From Massariosphaeria phaeospora (lineage: Eukaryota; Ascomycota; Dothideomycetes; Pleosporales): a stretch of 64,000 nt of DNA. Position 1 is the first letter of the stretch. Every line of letters begins with the position of its first letter. Both the position numbers and the translations under genes were made by a program. Below the pieces are notes generated by a model. The model was not told the origin of the DNA. It ran no database searches and worked only from the letters and a program-made list of their open reading frames with translations. Shown one piece after another: positions 21,976 to 33,097 of the stretch. The stretch lies in assembly GCA_011032825.1 (NCBI GenBank), contig JAADJZ010000012.1, positions 620,001 through 684,000 on the forward strand, written 5' to 3'.

Positions 21976-23169
21976 ATGGCCAGTAAGGCCACTTCCCAGG
22001 AAAAGCCAAAAGATCCGACCCAAATGGCGTTCGCAGGTTTCTCTAAAGTCTTCGTCATCGGGGGGACGGGCGCCCAAGGCCTCCCAATCGTGCGCAGTCT
22101 TGTCAAAGACGGAAAATACAGCTGTCGCATCCTTACTCGAGACCCTTCCTCGCGCCGCGCGCAATCTCTTTCAGCCTTAGGAAATAATGTCGAAATAGTC
22201 CAGGGCAGTTTTACGAATGAATCAGACCTTCGGAAAGGTTATAGTGGTTGCGATGCCGCCTTCGTAAACATCGATGGGTTCAACACCGGAGAACAGGCGG
22301 AGATGTTCTGGGCTATCCGTTGCTACGAGCTCGCGGTGGAGGATGAGGGTATTCGGTTCTTCGTTTATGGCAATCTGGACTATGGATATAAGAAATCCGG
22401 ATTCAAGCCCGAGTTCCGAGACGGCCACTATGATGGGAAGGGGCGCATCGGAGAGTGGATCCTATTCCAGGGTGCTAAAGCTGCGAAGAAATCCACATCA
22501 GCTATGGGTGTCGCTTTGTTCACAACAGGCCCGTACATCGAGATGGCGATTGCTAGTGGCACGATTTACACGCCTGTTGTTGAGAAGGACGAAAGCGGTA
22601 CGGATACGGTAACCTGGAAGTTTCCTCTCGGAAGGGGTGCCGTTGTACACGTTGCCCTAGACGATTGTGGGCCGTACGTGAGATGGTTGTTGGACAATCC
22701 TGATCGAGCGAACGGCTTGGACCTTGAGGTTGCCATTGAGCATGTCCATTATGCCGATCTAGCGAAGGCATTCACGAAGGTCACTGGCTATCCCGCACAG
22801 TTCATAAATGTTGACTTTGAAACGTATTGGAAAGAGGGTCCGCTCAGTGCGAGGGCTGAGCAATCCGCTGGATACTCTGCGAACATCAAAGACCCGGCCA
22901 CTATGTCGGTCAGAGACAACTTCACTGGATTTTTCAATCTTTGGCGGCATTCGGGACAAAATCGAGGAGTGATCCGGCGCGATTATGCTTTGCTGGATGA
23001 AATACACCCAACGCGGATCCGCACAGTGGAGGAGTGGTTCAGAATCGAAGATGAGAAAGGTAGAAAAGCTGGATTGGGATCCTTGTGGGACCGGGTGCAG
23101 CCGCATGCCCAGAAGCCAATCTTGAAGCTGCAGGAGGATGGGTTCAAGAGTCCAGTGGCCAATTTGTAG
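21976..23169 (+). CDS. NmrA-like family protein (atypical SDR)
   Basis: Rossmann-fold protein of the NmrA/HSCARG type, which bind NAD(P) and often act as redox sensors or atypical reductases. Single exon, 397 residues. The dinucleotide motif appears as VFVIGGTGAQG at about residue 25, followed by IVRSLVKDGKYSCRILTRDP and VQGSFTNESDLRKGYSGCDAAFVN, all standard for the family. A YGNLDYGYKKSGF stretch and GPYIEMAI follow. There is no classical YxxxK catalytic pair in the usual place, as expected for NmrA proteins. A second in-frame ATG at 22024 (MAFAGFSKVF) starts just before the fold and could be the real start. The substrate is unknown. Confidence 0.9.
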   Translation: MASKATSQEKPKDPTQMAFAGFSKVFVIGGTGAQGLPIVRSLVKDGKYSCRILTRDPSSRRAQSLSALGNNVEIVQGSFTNESDLRKGYSGCDAAFVNIDGFNTGEQAEMFWAIRCYELAVEDEGIRFFVYGNLDYGYKKSGFKPEFRDGHYDGKGRIGEWILFQGAKAAKKSTSAMGVALFTTGPYIEMAIASGTIYTPVVEKDESGTDTVTWKFPLGRGAVVHVALDDCGPYVRWLLDNPDRANGLDLEVAIEHVHYADLAKAFTKVTGYPAQFINVDFETYWKEGPLSARAEQSAGYSANIKDPATMSVRDNFTGFFNLWRHSGQNRGVIRRDYALLDEIHPTRIRTVEEWFRIEDEKGRKAGLGSLWDRVQPHAQKPILKLQEDGFKSPVANL

Positions 23170-24401
23170 GCTAGCAGACCAGCTGGTTTGCCCGCACCGT
23201 AATGTTGCTTGTGCTCTAATATTGAGCCTAGGATTAGATTCTAAAGGAAACATTAAAGCCTTGATTATTGTTAATTGTGCTCGTGGTTTTGTTGCTTCTT
23301 CTAGACTCTGAAAAGCCAGAGCCTTGCTCCCGAGATCAAGTCCGATGTCGTACCGATGGAGTGGATCGACATGCAGGTTCTGACGGATAAGACGTGTCTC
23401 GATCACCCAGCAGGTGAAGGACTGAACTCGACAGTGAGAGAGTGTGCGAGGATTAACTAGACTGGATGAGTCCGCCCAAGGTGGGAAGTGTTGAGAAAGT
23501 GAGTGCAAAAGGAATGAGGTGAGAGCCGAGAGCCGAAGACGCGTGAAGTTGTCCTGGGTAGGGAGATGCCAGCCAATCATGCAGCTGCTAATTATGCTGA
23601 CAGCAGCACAATCGCTTCCCCTATTCGATGTTCCGAGCTTCCGAATCGCAAGGCTAGTTAATTATGTCGTGCTCGTCAATTATTAAGTGCATTTGAAATA
23701 ACGCAAATGCAGTGGGATTTCCGAGCGGAATGGCGTCCGCTGCTACAACAGCTCACACGATGGTGGGCTGATACATCACGGCATCCACGAGCCACCAGAA
23801 CCCCACAATCTGCAAATGTGGCTCCGACGTTGGAAAGAGCCCCTAATGCTAGCAGAATTTTGCCCTTTCTTATAGCTTTGCCTTGATTTGCTTTGTGATT
23901 TGTTTATAATTTGAGCTGCTTTCACTTTGCGAGCAATCCTTGAAGCCACCACACTACAAAACTCGGCAATTGTCCACCGACCAGCACTCTACAGATCAAC
24001 CTCTTATCCACCCAAGCAAGAATCTCAGTCGCAAACCAGTCCACCACGTCCAACGAGGTTATCTCAGCCCTGTGAGTTCCTACAAATCAAAGGTCCGTAT
24101 ACGCCGCACAGGCAGCAGCACCGCATTTCTGTCTTTTTTCTAAGTCTAGGCAGCCACTCTCTTACTGACTCTTAAGTCTATAAAGGGTTCTAAAATCCGG
24201 CGTCTTAGACTACTTCGTTGCTGGCACGCGACACTGCATCGCGCACCCCACTTCTTGCAAGCAGCCACCATCGCCTGGCCCCACATCGTGAACAGCAACC
24301 AAACGGCGCACCCTCAATAACGAACGCCAGTATACAAAGGATCGTCGACCCAAGTTTGTTCGTTATCTTTAATCAGGAACGCGAACTCGCTCTCCCTCGA
24401 A
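23170..24401. other. Gene-poor intergenic region
   Basis: No supported gene. The last 400 bp are C/A-rich and leader-like, in front of the doubtful small gene at 24402. Confidence 0.45.
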
Positions 24402-24822
24402 ATGGCGTTCGCAACCCACGCCCTGAACCAGTTCCGCCGCTATTCGACACAGCTTCCTCGCGATCCACACTACAGGTTGAAAGCCACCCTGATGATGGGT
24501 TACCTGGTGTCAGCTTTCACACTTCCGTTTGTACCGCCACTACTAGAGACAAGGCGGACGAGGGCTGATGGCACATACCTGACAAGGTGAGTTGGTCGCG
24601 AGCCTCCTGCTATTGGAGGGGAATCTATTTCCATATTGGGGAACAGCACGCTCATGCGTAAATAGGGAGACAGTATATTGCACGTCGCACCTTGGATGCG
24701 GGCACTAAGCTTGCTCTCTTCTTCATGTATGTGTTTTGCCCACCAACGCTTCGCAGTCAGAAGGCATTACTAATCATGCTCGCAGATCATCTATCCAACT
24801 GGCACCGCAGCCCAAGTTTTAG
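24402..24822 (+). CDS. Possible small membrane protein, three short exons (doubtful)
   Basis: Tentative model of exons 24402-24586, 24670-24726 and 24786-24822, about 92 residues. The first exon begins at a good ATG (CGAAATGGCG) and reads MAFATHALNQFRRYSTQLPR, resembling a mitochondrial presequence, then a hydrophobic segment, MMGYLVSAFTLPFVPPLLE. A GTGAGT donor ends it, and the second exon opens with QYIARRTLDAGTKLALFF. The third junction is backed by a perfect TACTAAT branch site (24765-24776) followed by GCAG at 24785. I recognise no family, and the acceptor of exon 2 (AGGGAG) is weak. It may be non-coding. Confidence 0.3.
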
Positions 24823-25435
24823 ACACCTCTTTCGACACCACAATACTGCATACACTACTTCGGCACATTCTCGCAGACTTTTGCTACTTCTTCATACCCA
24901 TGGTTTCTTAACGCAGGTTTCTTTCCAAATTTGCGGAGTTTGGCATGCATCGCAGGCGTTGACACGACGTTGGCCTAGCCATTTGGACGCGGGCATCTAT
25001 TCAAGCAGTCGCACACAGACTGAAGCTACATGCTATTGGGACGTTGGGAGTGGGAAAGGATGGGACGTTACCATAGCTAGCCTAGTTATACATAATCTTT
25101 TTTGCTTTTAATCGTCATAGCTCACTCTTTTGCGGTGATTTCGCTGGAGATAGCCTATATCAATGTCGAAGCCTTGGTTGTTCTACCTGGTTTCCATGCC
25201 TCCCAAGTGGAGACCAACTGCTACCAGGTTCTTGCTAGGTTCAGTTCATGCCTGTGAAAGGGAAGTTAATTCGGGAAGTGCCAGCGGGCTCCAGGGCTGC
25301 GGACCAATCACATAACGTGGCTGGGGTGCACCGTGCGGGTGGCGTCGGTACCCCACCCCACAGCTTCATGCCTCGCCAGCGGTCTCTACTTAGTACTAAC
25401 CCTTGTAGCTCCACCACCCCCACCTCCACCTCCAA
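24823..25435. other. Intergenic region upstream of the F-box gene
   Basis: No gene seen. The part nearest 25436 is C-rich (CCACCACCCCCACCTCC) and leader-like. Confidence 0.45.
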
Positions 25436-27387
25436 ATGTTCAAAGTCAAAAACCCCACGGCGCCAACAAGGAAGACCTCAGTATTCTCCATCGGCCTGCG
25501 ACTCTACCGTCGAATGGCGTCAACTACCTCCGCCACCGCCCACCCACAGGCACGACCGCTCCTCGCGCTTCCCACCGAACTTATCCTCCAGATCGTCGCC
25601 CATCTAGCCGTCGACAACAAGGGCCTGTGCTCACTGGCCCGCACCTGCAAGACGCTGCAGCCGCTGTGCGAAGACCACATCTACACAACAATCGAACTCC
25701 TCTCCACGAGCAACCTCCGCGACATCATCGAAGCTTTCGCACGCCGACCTGAGCGCATCGAAGTTGTGCAGACACTCAAGATCCTCTACCGGTTCCACAA
25801 TGGGCTCGCCGCGACATCAGAGGAGCGACAGCTCTTCAACGCATGTGTGGCGCAGATGAAGAAGCTCAGGCACTGGCATGTGGAGAGCCCGTATGACAAT
25901 TTCAAGTGGGAGCGCGGCGGCCACGAATGGGTGGAGCAGGACATGGAGGAGTTCAGGAAAGCACTCGAGAAGGCGAGCTTGCACACGGGACAGGCACTGC
26001 TGGAGGATGTCGGCATGGCCCAACTGGAGACTTGTAAGCTGCCCGGTCTTGCGAGACGCGTCATGGACGATACTAACATACAGTCACAGTGACCCTACAC
26101 TCCCACGGCGCCCATTCCGACTTCTGGGAGCTGGACGGATTCCACTGCCTCTTCCGCCATCCCCGCCTCCGCTACCTCCACGTGTCCAGCTTTAGTCTTC
26201 CCGCTGACTTGCCCGAGTTGGAGCCATATGCATCCACTACGCCGCTCACAACCTTGATATTCGACGAATGCGAGCTCACGATCAAGAGCCTCGGCCGCAT
26301 ATTACGGACGCCGAAGTCGCTCAAGCATCTTACGCTGGGCGAGAATGTTGCAAACATTGTACGGACCAAGGGTGTCTCTCCCCAACTGACACCCGCGCCT
26401 AGAGCTACATTGGATGCACTTGTGCCTGTAGCGCACTCGTTGGAAAGCCTCACTCACTTTGACCCATCCTGGATGACCCGGAATGACCTGGAGCTGAACC
26501 TGCGCCCTGTAAAGTTTGGAGGAAATGGGATGCGTGACTTCCATCAACTCAAGTACCTCGACTGCGACCCATGTTCTTTCTTCCACAAGGATATTATTCT
26601 CACCCGCGGTCTTGCCCCACCAAATCTCGAGACTCTGCGGCTGCGACGACCTCGGCATCATTACAATGATTTCTTCGACGCCCTCCCGCAGCGCGACCCT
26701 TACATCGCTATCGACACGTTGAAGACTCTGGAATTCGTGCAACCAGCAGATTGCCGTACGATTGTCGCCACGCCGAGGTATGTCTGCGATGCGGACAGGC
26801 TGAAGGAGCGCCACGAGTACGCCTACAAGCTCTACAAGCAGGGCATCAACACGAAGATTTACATGGAACTGCACATTAAACATGGGCTCATTCCTCCCTA
26901 CCTGCACGGCGAGAAGGTCCCGGTGCTTCTTTGTGTGTACGACGCTATGGAAGTTGGCTTCCACCGAATCATCGTAGACGAACCCAAAGACGACGAGGAC
27001 TCTCAGATCAAGAGCGAGGTGCATTCGGATTCGGAGTCTATAGGGGATGCTGAAGTGTCGGCCAAAGAAGGAGTACTTCCAGAGACAGACCAGCTGGGCC
27101 AAGCAGATATCCTTCGTCTCAAGAACGAGGTCCGCCGCGCTATCACACTAGCTCGGACGCAGGACAGGCGTTCGATGCACTACTACTTCGATGCCGACGA
27201 GGATGAGGGCGAGGACGCGCCAGACGAGCAAGACGATATTCACGACGACTACACATTCATGGACGACGACGATGAGGTCGACGCTGAAGACGAGGACGCC
27301 CTGGACGAGGAGATTCTGGGGTCCTTGGGTGCGGATGTGTTTGATGAATGGGAGACAGACGACGACGACATGTTGGATGTGGACTAG
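25436..27387 (+). CDS. F-box protein with leucine-rich-type body and acidic tail
   Basis: F-box proteins dock substrates to SCF ubiquitin ligases through Skp1. Exons 25436-26033 and 26084-27387 give 633 residues. The F-box is at about residues 40-85: LLALPTELILQIVAHLAVDN, then CSLARTCKTLQPLCEDHIYT. The body has LRR-like segments (LRYLHVSSFSLPADLPELE, LTTLIFDECELTIKSLGRIL, LKHLTLGEN, LETLRLRRPRH). The last about 60 residues are highly acidic. The intron has a clear branch site (TACTAAC) and two in-frame acceptors six bases apart (26083 and 26089), so two isoforms differing by two residues are possible. A second ATG at 25514 lies just before the F-box region. The substrate is unknown. Confidence 0.85.
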
Positions 27388-28095
27388 CGAGGCCGCGTCT
27401 CGGAGCGTCTGATCTTGGATGAGCAATATCTGTATCGTGTCTACGTGTACGATTTGGCTTCTTGCCTGGGCAAACGGTTTGAGGTACAGAACATTCTTGA
27501 GGGTTTCTGGCGATATTGATTGCTTTCAGAGGGCGTTTCTCAGAGAACTCATACTACACTACAGCGCTTGAATAATGAAGACTATGTATCTGATCTGACT
27601 GCCGTACAGAGTACAAGTAACCACGAATAAACGATTATGCACAGACTTACCCCCGGGCCGACGATCGGCCGCGCTAAGCTCTTCTCATCGTGCACGCAGC
27701 ACGTCATCCCGCGTTTGTCATCCGCACATCCATCTCCAGAGCAGATCTTCACAGCGCCATGGCCACGCCCGGAAAAGAGTCCGCGGCCGCGGCAAACCAA
27801 CGACGGTCTGCTGGATTACCACCTAGGTTCACGGAGGAGGACGCAGACATGCGGACATGTAGTAGGGCGCGGCGGCGCTAGTACGGGTAAGCGGTAGCGG
27901 TCAAGACGTCAAGTGGATACAATATGAAAAAAGTCCCCGCGTTTCTGCTGTAGGTACCGGAAGTTACTGCGTCTGTGTCTCTTTTGCTCTTCGTTTTTTT
28001 TCTTGAGAAGTGCGTGCTTTGAAAAGAGTTGGCTTTTTGAGGAATTGGCTTCGTCGGGCTGGTATAGTAAGAAAGCGGTTTGGCGTGCTTGGAGA
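27388..28095. other. Intergenic region with one small open frame
   Basis: Between the F-box and transporter genes. A 40-codon frame with good ATG context (GCGCCATGG) runs 27759-27881 and reads MATPGKESAAAANQRRSAGL, with PPRFTEEDADM following. It may be a short upstream exon or chance; no family is recognised. Confidence 0.35.
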
Positions 28096-29732
28096 ATGGT
28101 TGCTGATGCGGGTGTGATGCAGAGAAGGGGTGGGGGTTTGTTGAGGAATGATGGTGAGGGCAAGAACGACGAAAAGACTACAATTGTCGATGATGTTCTG
28201 CATGAGACTGGAAATTCTGCTACAATCACCAAGGACCGGATCTCCTCGATTCTTGTCCATGCCCACACCTCATCAACACCGCCGGCAGAAAAGACACCCC
28301 CATCGAAAACCACCCTCACCACACTCCCTCCTTCCCCCTCCCTCGAACCCGATGCCGTCCCCCTCGCCCTCAACCCGCCCCCCGATTCCGGCGCCTTCGC
28401 CTGGACGCAAGCCGTCATGGGCCACCTCGTAATCTTCAACACATGGGGCCTAATCTCGACCTTCGGCGTCTTCCAAACACACTACACATCGACCGCCGCC
28501 TCGTCACCCGGCCTCGAGCCCTCAGCCGTAGCCTGGATCGGGTCGACGCAAATGCTGCTCCACTTCTCGCTCGGCCTGTTCTCCGGCCGCGCCCTCGACG
28601 CGGGCCACTTCCACTGGGCCGTAGTCCCCGGCGTGCTGCTCGCCCCGCTCGGCATGTTCCTGACCAGCCTGTGCACGTCGTACACGTACTGGCAGCTGTT
28701 CCTCGCGCAGGGCGTGCTCACGGGCGTGGGCTGCGGCCTCCAGTTCAGCCCGTGCATCTCGCTGGTGGCGACGTACTTTGCGCGCAACCGCAGCGTTGCG
28801 CTCGCCATTGTGAGCACGGGGTCCGCGACGGGCGGGCTGGTGTATCCGACGGTTGCGCGGCAGCTGCTGCCGCGCATCGGGTTCGCGTGGACGGTGCGCT
28901 GCATGGCCTTCATGATGCTGGGCGTCGGCGCGCTGTACGCCGCGCTGCTGCGGCCGCGGCTCCCACCGCGCAAGTCAGGCCCCGTCGTCGAAGTCGCGGC
29001 GCTGCGGGAGCTGCCGTATGCGCTGTTTCTGCTCGGCGTGTTCCTGATGGGGCTGGGCCAGTTCTTCGCCTTCTACTACATTGGCACGTACGCCATCGAG
29101 GTCGTGGGCGTGTCGTACGGCACGAGCGTGAACTTGCTGCTGCTGATGAACGGCGTGGGGGTGGTGGGCAGGCTGGTGCCGGCGTATGTGGCGGATCGGT
29201 GGTGCGGCCCGTTCAACACGGTTGTGCCGTCGGGGTTTGCGGCCGGGGTGCTGCTGTATGCGTGGACGGGCGTGCGGACGCTGGGCGGGTTGTATGCGTT
29301 TAGCGTTGTGTATGGCATTTGCATAGCGGGCTTCATGGGCATGTTTCCGGTGGCGCTGACGAGCTTGACGAAGGTATGTTCTTTGCTGCTCGTGCTCCCC
29401 TGGCTTCTATCCGTCCCTATTCCCTACCCCTATCTCCTCTTCTTTCTCCCCCCACCCACACTCCCTCTCACCTCCCTCACACCCACCCCCAGGACCTCCA
29501 AAAAGTCGGCGTACGCAACGGCATGGGCTTCGGCATCATCGGCCTCGGCTCTCTAATCGGGCCGCCCATCGCCGGCGCGCTGATCCAGCGGAACGGGCAC
29601 GGCGACGGTGATGCAGGTACTCGGTACGTCAGCGCGCAGGTGTGGGGCGCGAGCATGGTCATCGCGGGCAGTGCGGTGTTGCTGGCTGCACGGATAACGA
29701 TCACGGGGTGGGTGGTGCGGGTGAGGGTTTGA
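28096..29732 (+). CDS. MFS transporter, monocarboxylate (MCT/SLC16-like) type
   Basis: Plasma-membrane transporter of the major facilitator superfamily; fungal members resemble monocarboxylate permeases but their substrates are mostly unknown. Exons 28096-29373 and 29493-29732, joined in phase 0 across a 119 bp C/T-rich intron (GTATGT...CCCCAG), give 505 residues. A hydrophilic N-terminus of about 90 residues leads to the MCT signature PPPDSGAFAWTQAVMGHLV and FNTWGLISTFGVFQTHY. About 12 hydrophobic segments follow, including LTGVGCGLQFSPCISLVATY and RNRSVALAIVSTGSATGG in the conserved loop. The second exon gives GMGFGIIGLGSLIGPPIAGA, typical of the 11th segment. The start is the first ATG of the open frame; two later ATGs are possible. 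Codon use is very GC-rich (long overlapping open frames result). Confidence 0.88.
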
Positions 29733-31883
29733 TGGTGGAGGGAGAGGTGAAGAAGAGAGATAGGGGTTGGCTGGTGTAAAGGCAGGGCAGTGTTTTTTAC
29801 CTAGATATTGGATGGGTACTGGTACTAGAAACATAAAATCCATTCTCTACATTGCAAACTAGGCCGACATACCTCACTCGCTCGTGCGCGAGCGAGTCAC
29901 ACCATCTGCAAACACAGTCCTAGATACACTCACAAAGACACGGCCATACCACCTTTGTACTTTGTATAGTACAACGTGGTCATCCCCTGCCAGCATTCAG
30001 CCATCCATCCATCTGAGCTCTACACGTCGCGTTGCGCGCTATATCGTATCTGCAGCGAAAAAAATAGATACCTACCTACCTACGTACCTGCTCCAAATCC
30101 ATGTGTCTATCTATCTCATCAACTATTTAGTTCCGTTGCGTTCCGCGGCATGGCATACCATACCTAGAGAAGTAGGAGAAAAAGAACAGCTCAGCTCGAT
30201 GAGGTGGGATGAGTGAGTAAGTGAGTGAGTGAGTGAGTGTGAAAGCGCTGGGACGCTAAAGGGAGAGGAGAGCGAAGGACGAGTAGGAAATACACACACA
30301 GAGAGAGAAGGAGAGAGAGCGAGAGAAGGAGAGAGCGAGAGAGGGAGAGAGAGAGGGAGAGAGAGAAAGCGGGGGGGGGGGGGGGGGGCACAGAGCGTGC
30401 TCACTGCTCTTTGCCTACCAACGAGCAATCAAGCAAGCAACCAAGCAAGCAGGCCATCGCACAAAAGCCAACCATCCTCCCTTTCCTTTCCTTTTCCTTT
30501 TCCTTTCCCAACGCAGTCAGCCAGATACCACACCACAAATAACACAACACAACACAACACCACAACTTTTCAAATCTAGTAGGCAGCAACCAAAAACATG
30601 ACAAAACGCACAGTAGGTAAGGTAGGTAGGTAGATAGTAGACAGCAGCAAAAACAAAACACTAAAGATACAATATTTATTTTATCTGCTACAATATAATA
30701 CGACATCGACACCGACTTGCGCAATGCAGGCAGCGACAAAAGCACGTTTTGTATCCGGGGACCTATATACCTGTATACCTACCTACCTATATGCCAAATG
30801 CGTGCTTTTAGCCCAATGAATGCCCGCCCGTGCCGACCATGTTATATACTTGCTGAACTGTTATGCGCCGCATTATCGTACCTTGACATGTACGTGTGTG
30901 TGTATGTGTAACGCCTCCCTACACATCAGGAGAAGAGTCGCAAAAGAAATGCCCGGACAAGTAAATAACAGTCACATTCGACCAGCAGTAGCGTCCCAAC
31001 CAGAAAAAGCAAGACCGTAGTCCAGTAGTGTCTCGCGACCGACTTCAAGAAAAAGCGACCAAGAAACCCCGAATCAATCTTGCACCTGCGGAGGGGAGGC
31101 TGGGCTAAGTGACGCAATCAAGGGGAAAAATCTGCAGATAACAGTCGACGCTAACAAACAAGATACTGCACGGAAGAAAAAAACTTTTATTCTCAACATT
31201 CAAAGAATGGGAGATAGAGAGATGGACCGAAGAGAGTGAGATAGGGGACGACGGGCCAGCAGCGGGACAGCGGCTCGGCGCGAAGGACCGACGGCCGGCT
31301 AGACGTGGCACAGCACGCACAGCACAGCACAGCACAGCCTGCCTCCGGCCTGGGCTGGACGGACATGGGTCCAGATGCGGCGCGCGGTGCGTTCGTTGCC
31401 GTCATGTGATGAATGTCAGGTAGGGAGAATATGCACGCCATTGATGGCGCGCAGATAACGCAGGCGAAAGCCGAGCCGCTGATCCGTTTCGGCATACATG
31501 GCGGTGGTTCGCGCGGATAAGGGAGAAAAACTGGACATGCTGCAGGGGGGGGGGGAACGAGTGTGTAGTGTGTGTATATTTTTGGTGCGCAAACTTCGGT
31601 AACAGGTACTTTTCGCAGGAGGCGTTTTTACTTGAGCTGAGGGGATGCATGTCGTCATGCTGGCAAGATCTGCTTGAGTGCGTGGTGATGTGGTCGGATA
31701 GCTGACCACCGTTGCTGCACCCCACCTAATCATGTCTTATTCTGGCCAGCTGCTGCGGTCTTCGATCGGTGAGGGCAGCTTGGGTCAGCGCGTTGTAGTT
31801 CACATGAGCAGACGTTGCAGTGCGGCTCAGTGATCTCGAACCCTGCACCCCACTCTTCCCCATCGTCTGCACGTAGTGGTTGG
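29733..31883. other. Convergent intergenic region with strong low complexity
   Basis: No gene seen in 2.15 kb between two convergent genes. It holds a GA-rich tract and an 18-base G run (listed separately), CT-rich (CCTTTTC)n at about 30480-30507, ACAACACAAC repeats at 30540-30562, and TACC/TAGG tetranucleotide runs at 30615-30632 and 30776-30791. Confidence 0.55.
30210..30388. repeat. Purine tract: (GTGA)n, (GAGA)n and an 18-base G run
   Basis: GAGTGAGTAAGTGAGTGAGT-type repeats at 30210-30240 are followed by about 70 bp of GAGA/GGAG repeats and then an uninterrupted run of 18 Gs at 30371-30388. The tract is nearly all purine on the plus strand after 30298. Confidence 0.85.
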
Positions 31884-33097
31884 CTAGTCAGACGTTGATA
31901 AGACGCCATTTTCCGCGCCGCGCAAAGCGCCCAAGGCTCTCTGCAGCTCTTCTTCACCGACCATGACCGTGCCTGCCCGAGCTGTGCTGAGATAGCTCAT
32001 TTCGACCGGAGTCTCGAAGTGCCCGGAAGTCCCACCGACCAGACGTCCTGCCACGCCACACACAATGCCGGTGCTTTCCATAGGCAAGTCGCGCAGGTCG
32101 AGCGTAATTGGAATGAGGAAGTCGTCCTTGGAGCCGAGAAGAATATCCTGGGTGAAGTTTGGAAGCAGCGTGTGGTCGAGAAGGAGCGATGCCGGCTCAG
32201 TGTCAGTTAGTGTCAGGGACAGGAAGCGGGGATACGGCTGTGAGATGAGACATTTCACAAGGCCAAGATGGAGTGCGTCGTCGGCAGCACTCGTCATGCT
32301 GCTACGGTTTCGTCCCTGGCTCATGCCGTTTGCACTATCCCTACGGCCAGCACATTGAACAAGGCGGAGGTGGGAGTCCACTGTGGGAATGATGTTTCGC
32401 CGCTTGAGGGTGGCGAATGTGCGGGTTTGTAGTTCCGATATTGTCGTTGGAGGTGGTGTGCGCGGTGAGTGCTGTTCAGTAGAGGAAGTTGATGAGTGCG
32501 TCCGGCTATGATGGCTCGCATTGATATATGACGAAGTCTGGTCCTCGAACTGGAAACCTCGTTCCTCTAGAGCATGGACGACCTGTGCACGATACCGAAG
32601 AGGCACCAGTATATAGTCGGAAAAATAGGTCGTAATGAAGAATATGGAGCTAATGGAGTCAGCCTCGCAAGCAAAAGACCAACACACTCCTCTCCTTACA
32701 TTCCAGCTAAGGCGAGGGGACTTGTCAGTTCTAGCACGCGTTGGCCTGCGTCGAGTCCTTCGCCGTCGACTTGCATGACGACGAAATCTTCAGAGGTTAT
32801 GGAGACTTGGCTTTTCGGCACAGCGCTGAGCATGCCCAGCGCTGGGACAAACAGCTCGTCCGCCAGCTTGCGCGAGCAGACTACCGAGCACTCAATTGGA
32901 GTGATTGAGATGTTCACAAACGGGTGTTCGTAAGGCCATCCCTTCGGTGGTCGTACGGCGCCGTGTCCGTTGCTGACGATGCCATTGTTGCGGGATTCGT
33001 TGGGGAGAAGGAGCTGGAGAATAGTCTGCAGGAAATTGGAGTAGAGATGCAATGGGATATGTATCAAAGACAGCTGGGTGTCCTTGAAGGAGATCAT
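31884..33097 (-). CDS. CASTOR/GATS-like ACT-domain protein (candidate amino-acid sensor)
   Basis: Two exons, 33097-32700 and 32649-31884, joined across a 50 bp intron, give 387 residues. The splice restores the block AGISIFFITTYFSDYILVPL, which with FVNISITPIECSVVCSRKLA and SEDFVVMQVDGEGLDAGQRV matches the tandem ACT-like fold of CASTOR/GATS proteins. In animals CASTOR1 binds arginine and regulates TORC1 through GATOR2; a fungal member may sense an amino acid, but ligand and partner are unknown here. The region between about residues 175 and 250 (HHSRTHSSTSSTEQHSPRTP) is a Ser/Pro-rich insert. A second ACT-like half follows: HLGLVKCLISQPYPRFLSLT and ESTGIVCGVAGRLV. The start ATG at 33097 precedes a short hydrophobic segment. 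Confidence 0.82.

Noticed and set aside
22759..23580. 273-codon minus-strand frame overlapping the 3' half of the NmrA-like gene
   Set aside because: Most of it lies antisense to well-supported coding sequence and it has no recognisable domain.
28443..29303. 286-codon plus-strand frame inside the MFS transporter gene
   Set aside because: It is the +1 shadow of a GC-rich transporter exon; its sequence is Arg/Pro/Ala-rich and no transmembrane or domain pattern appears.
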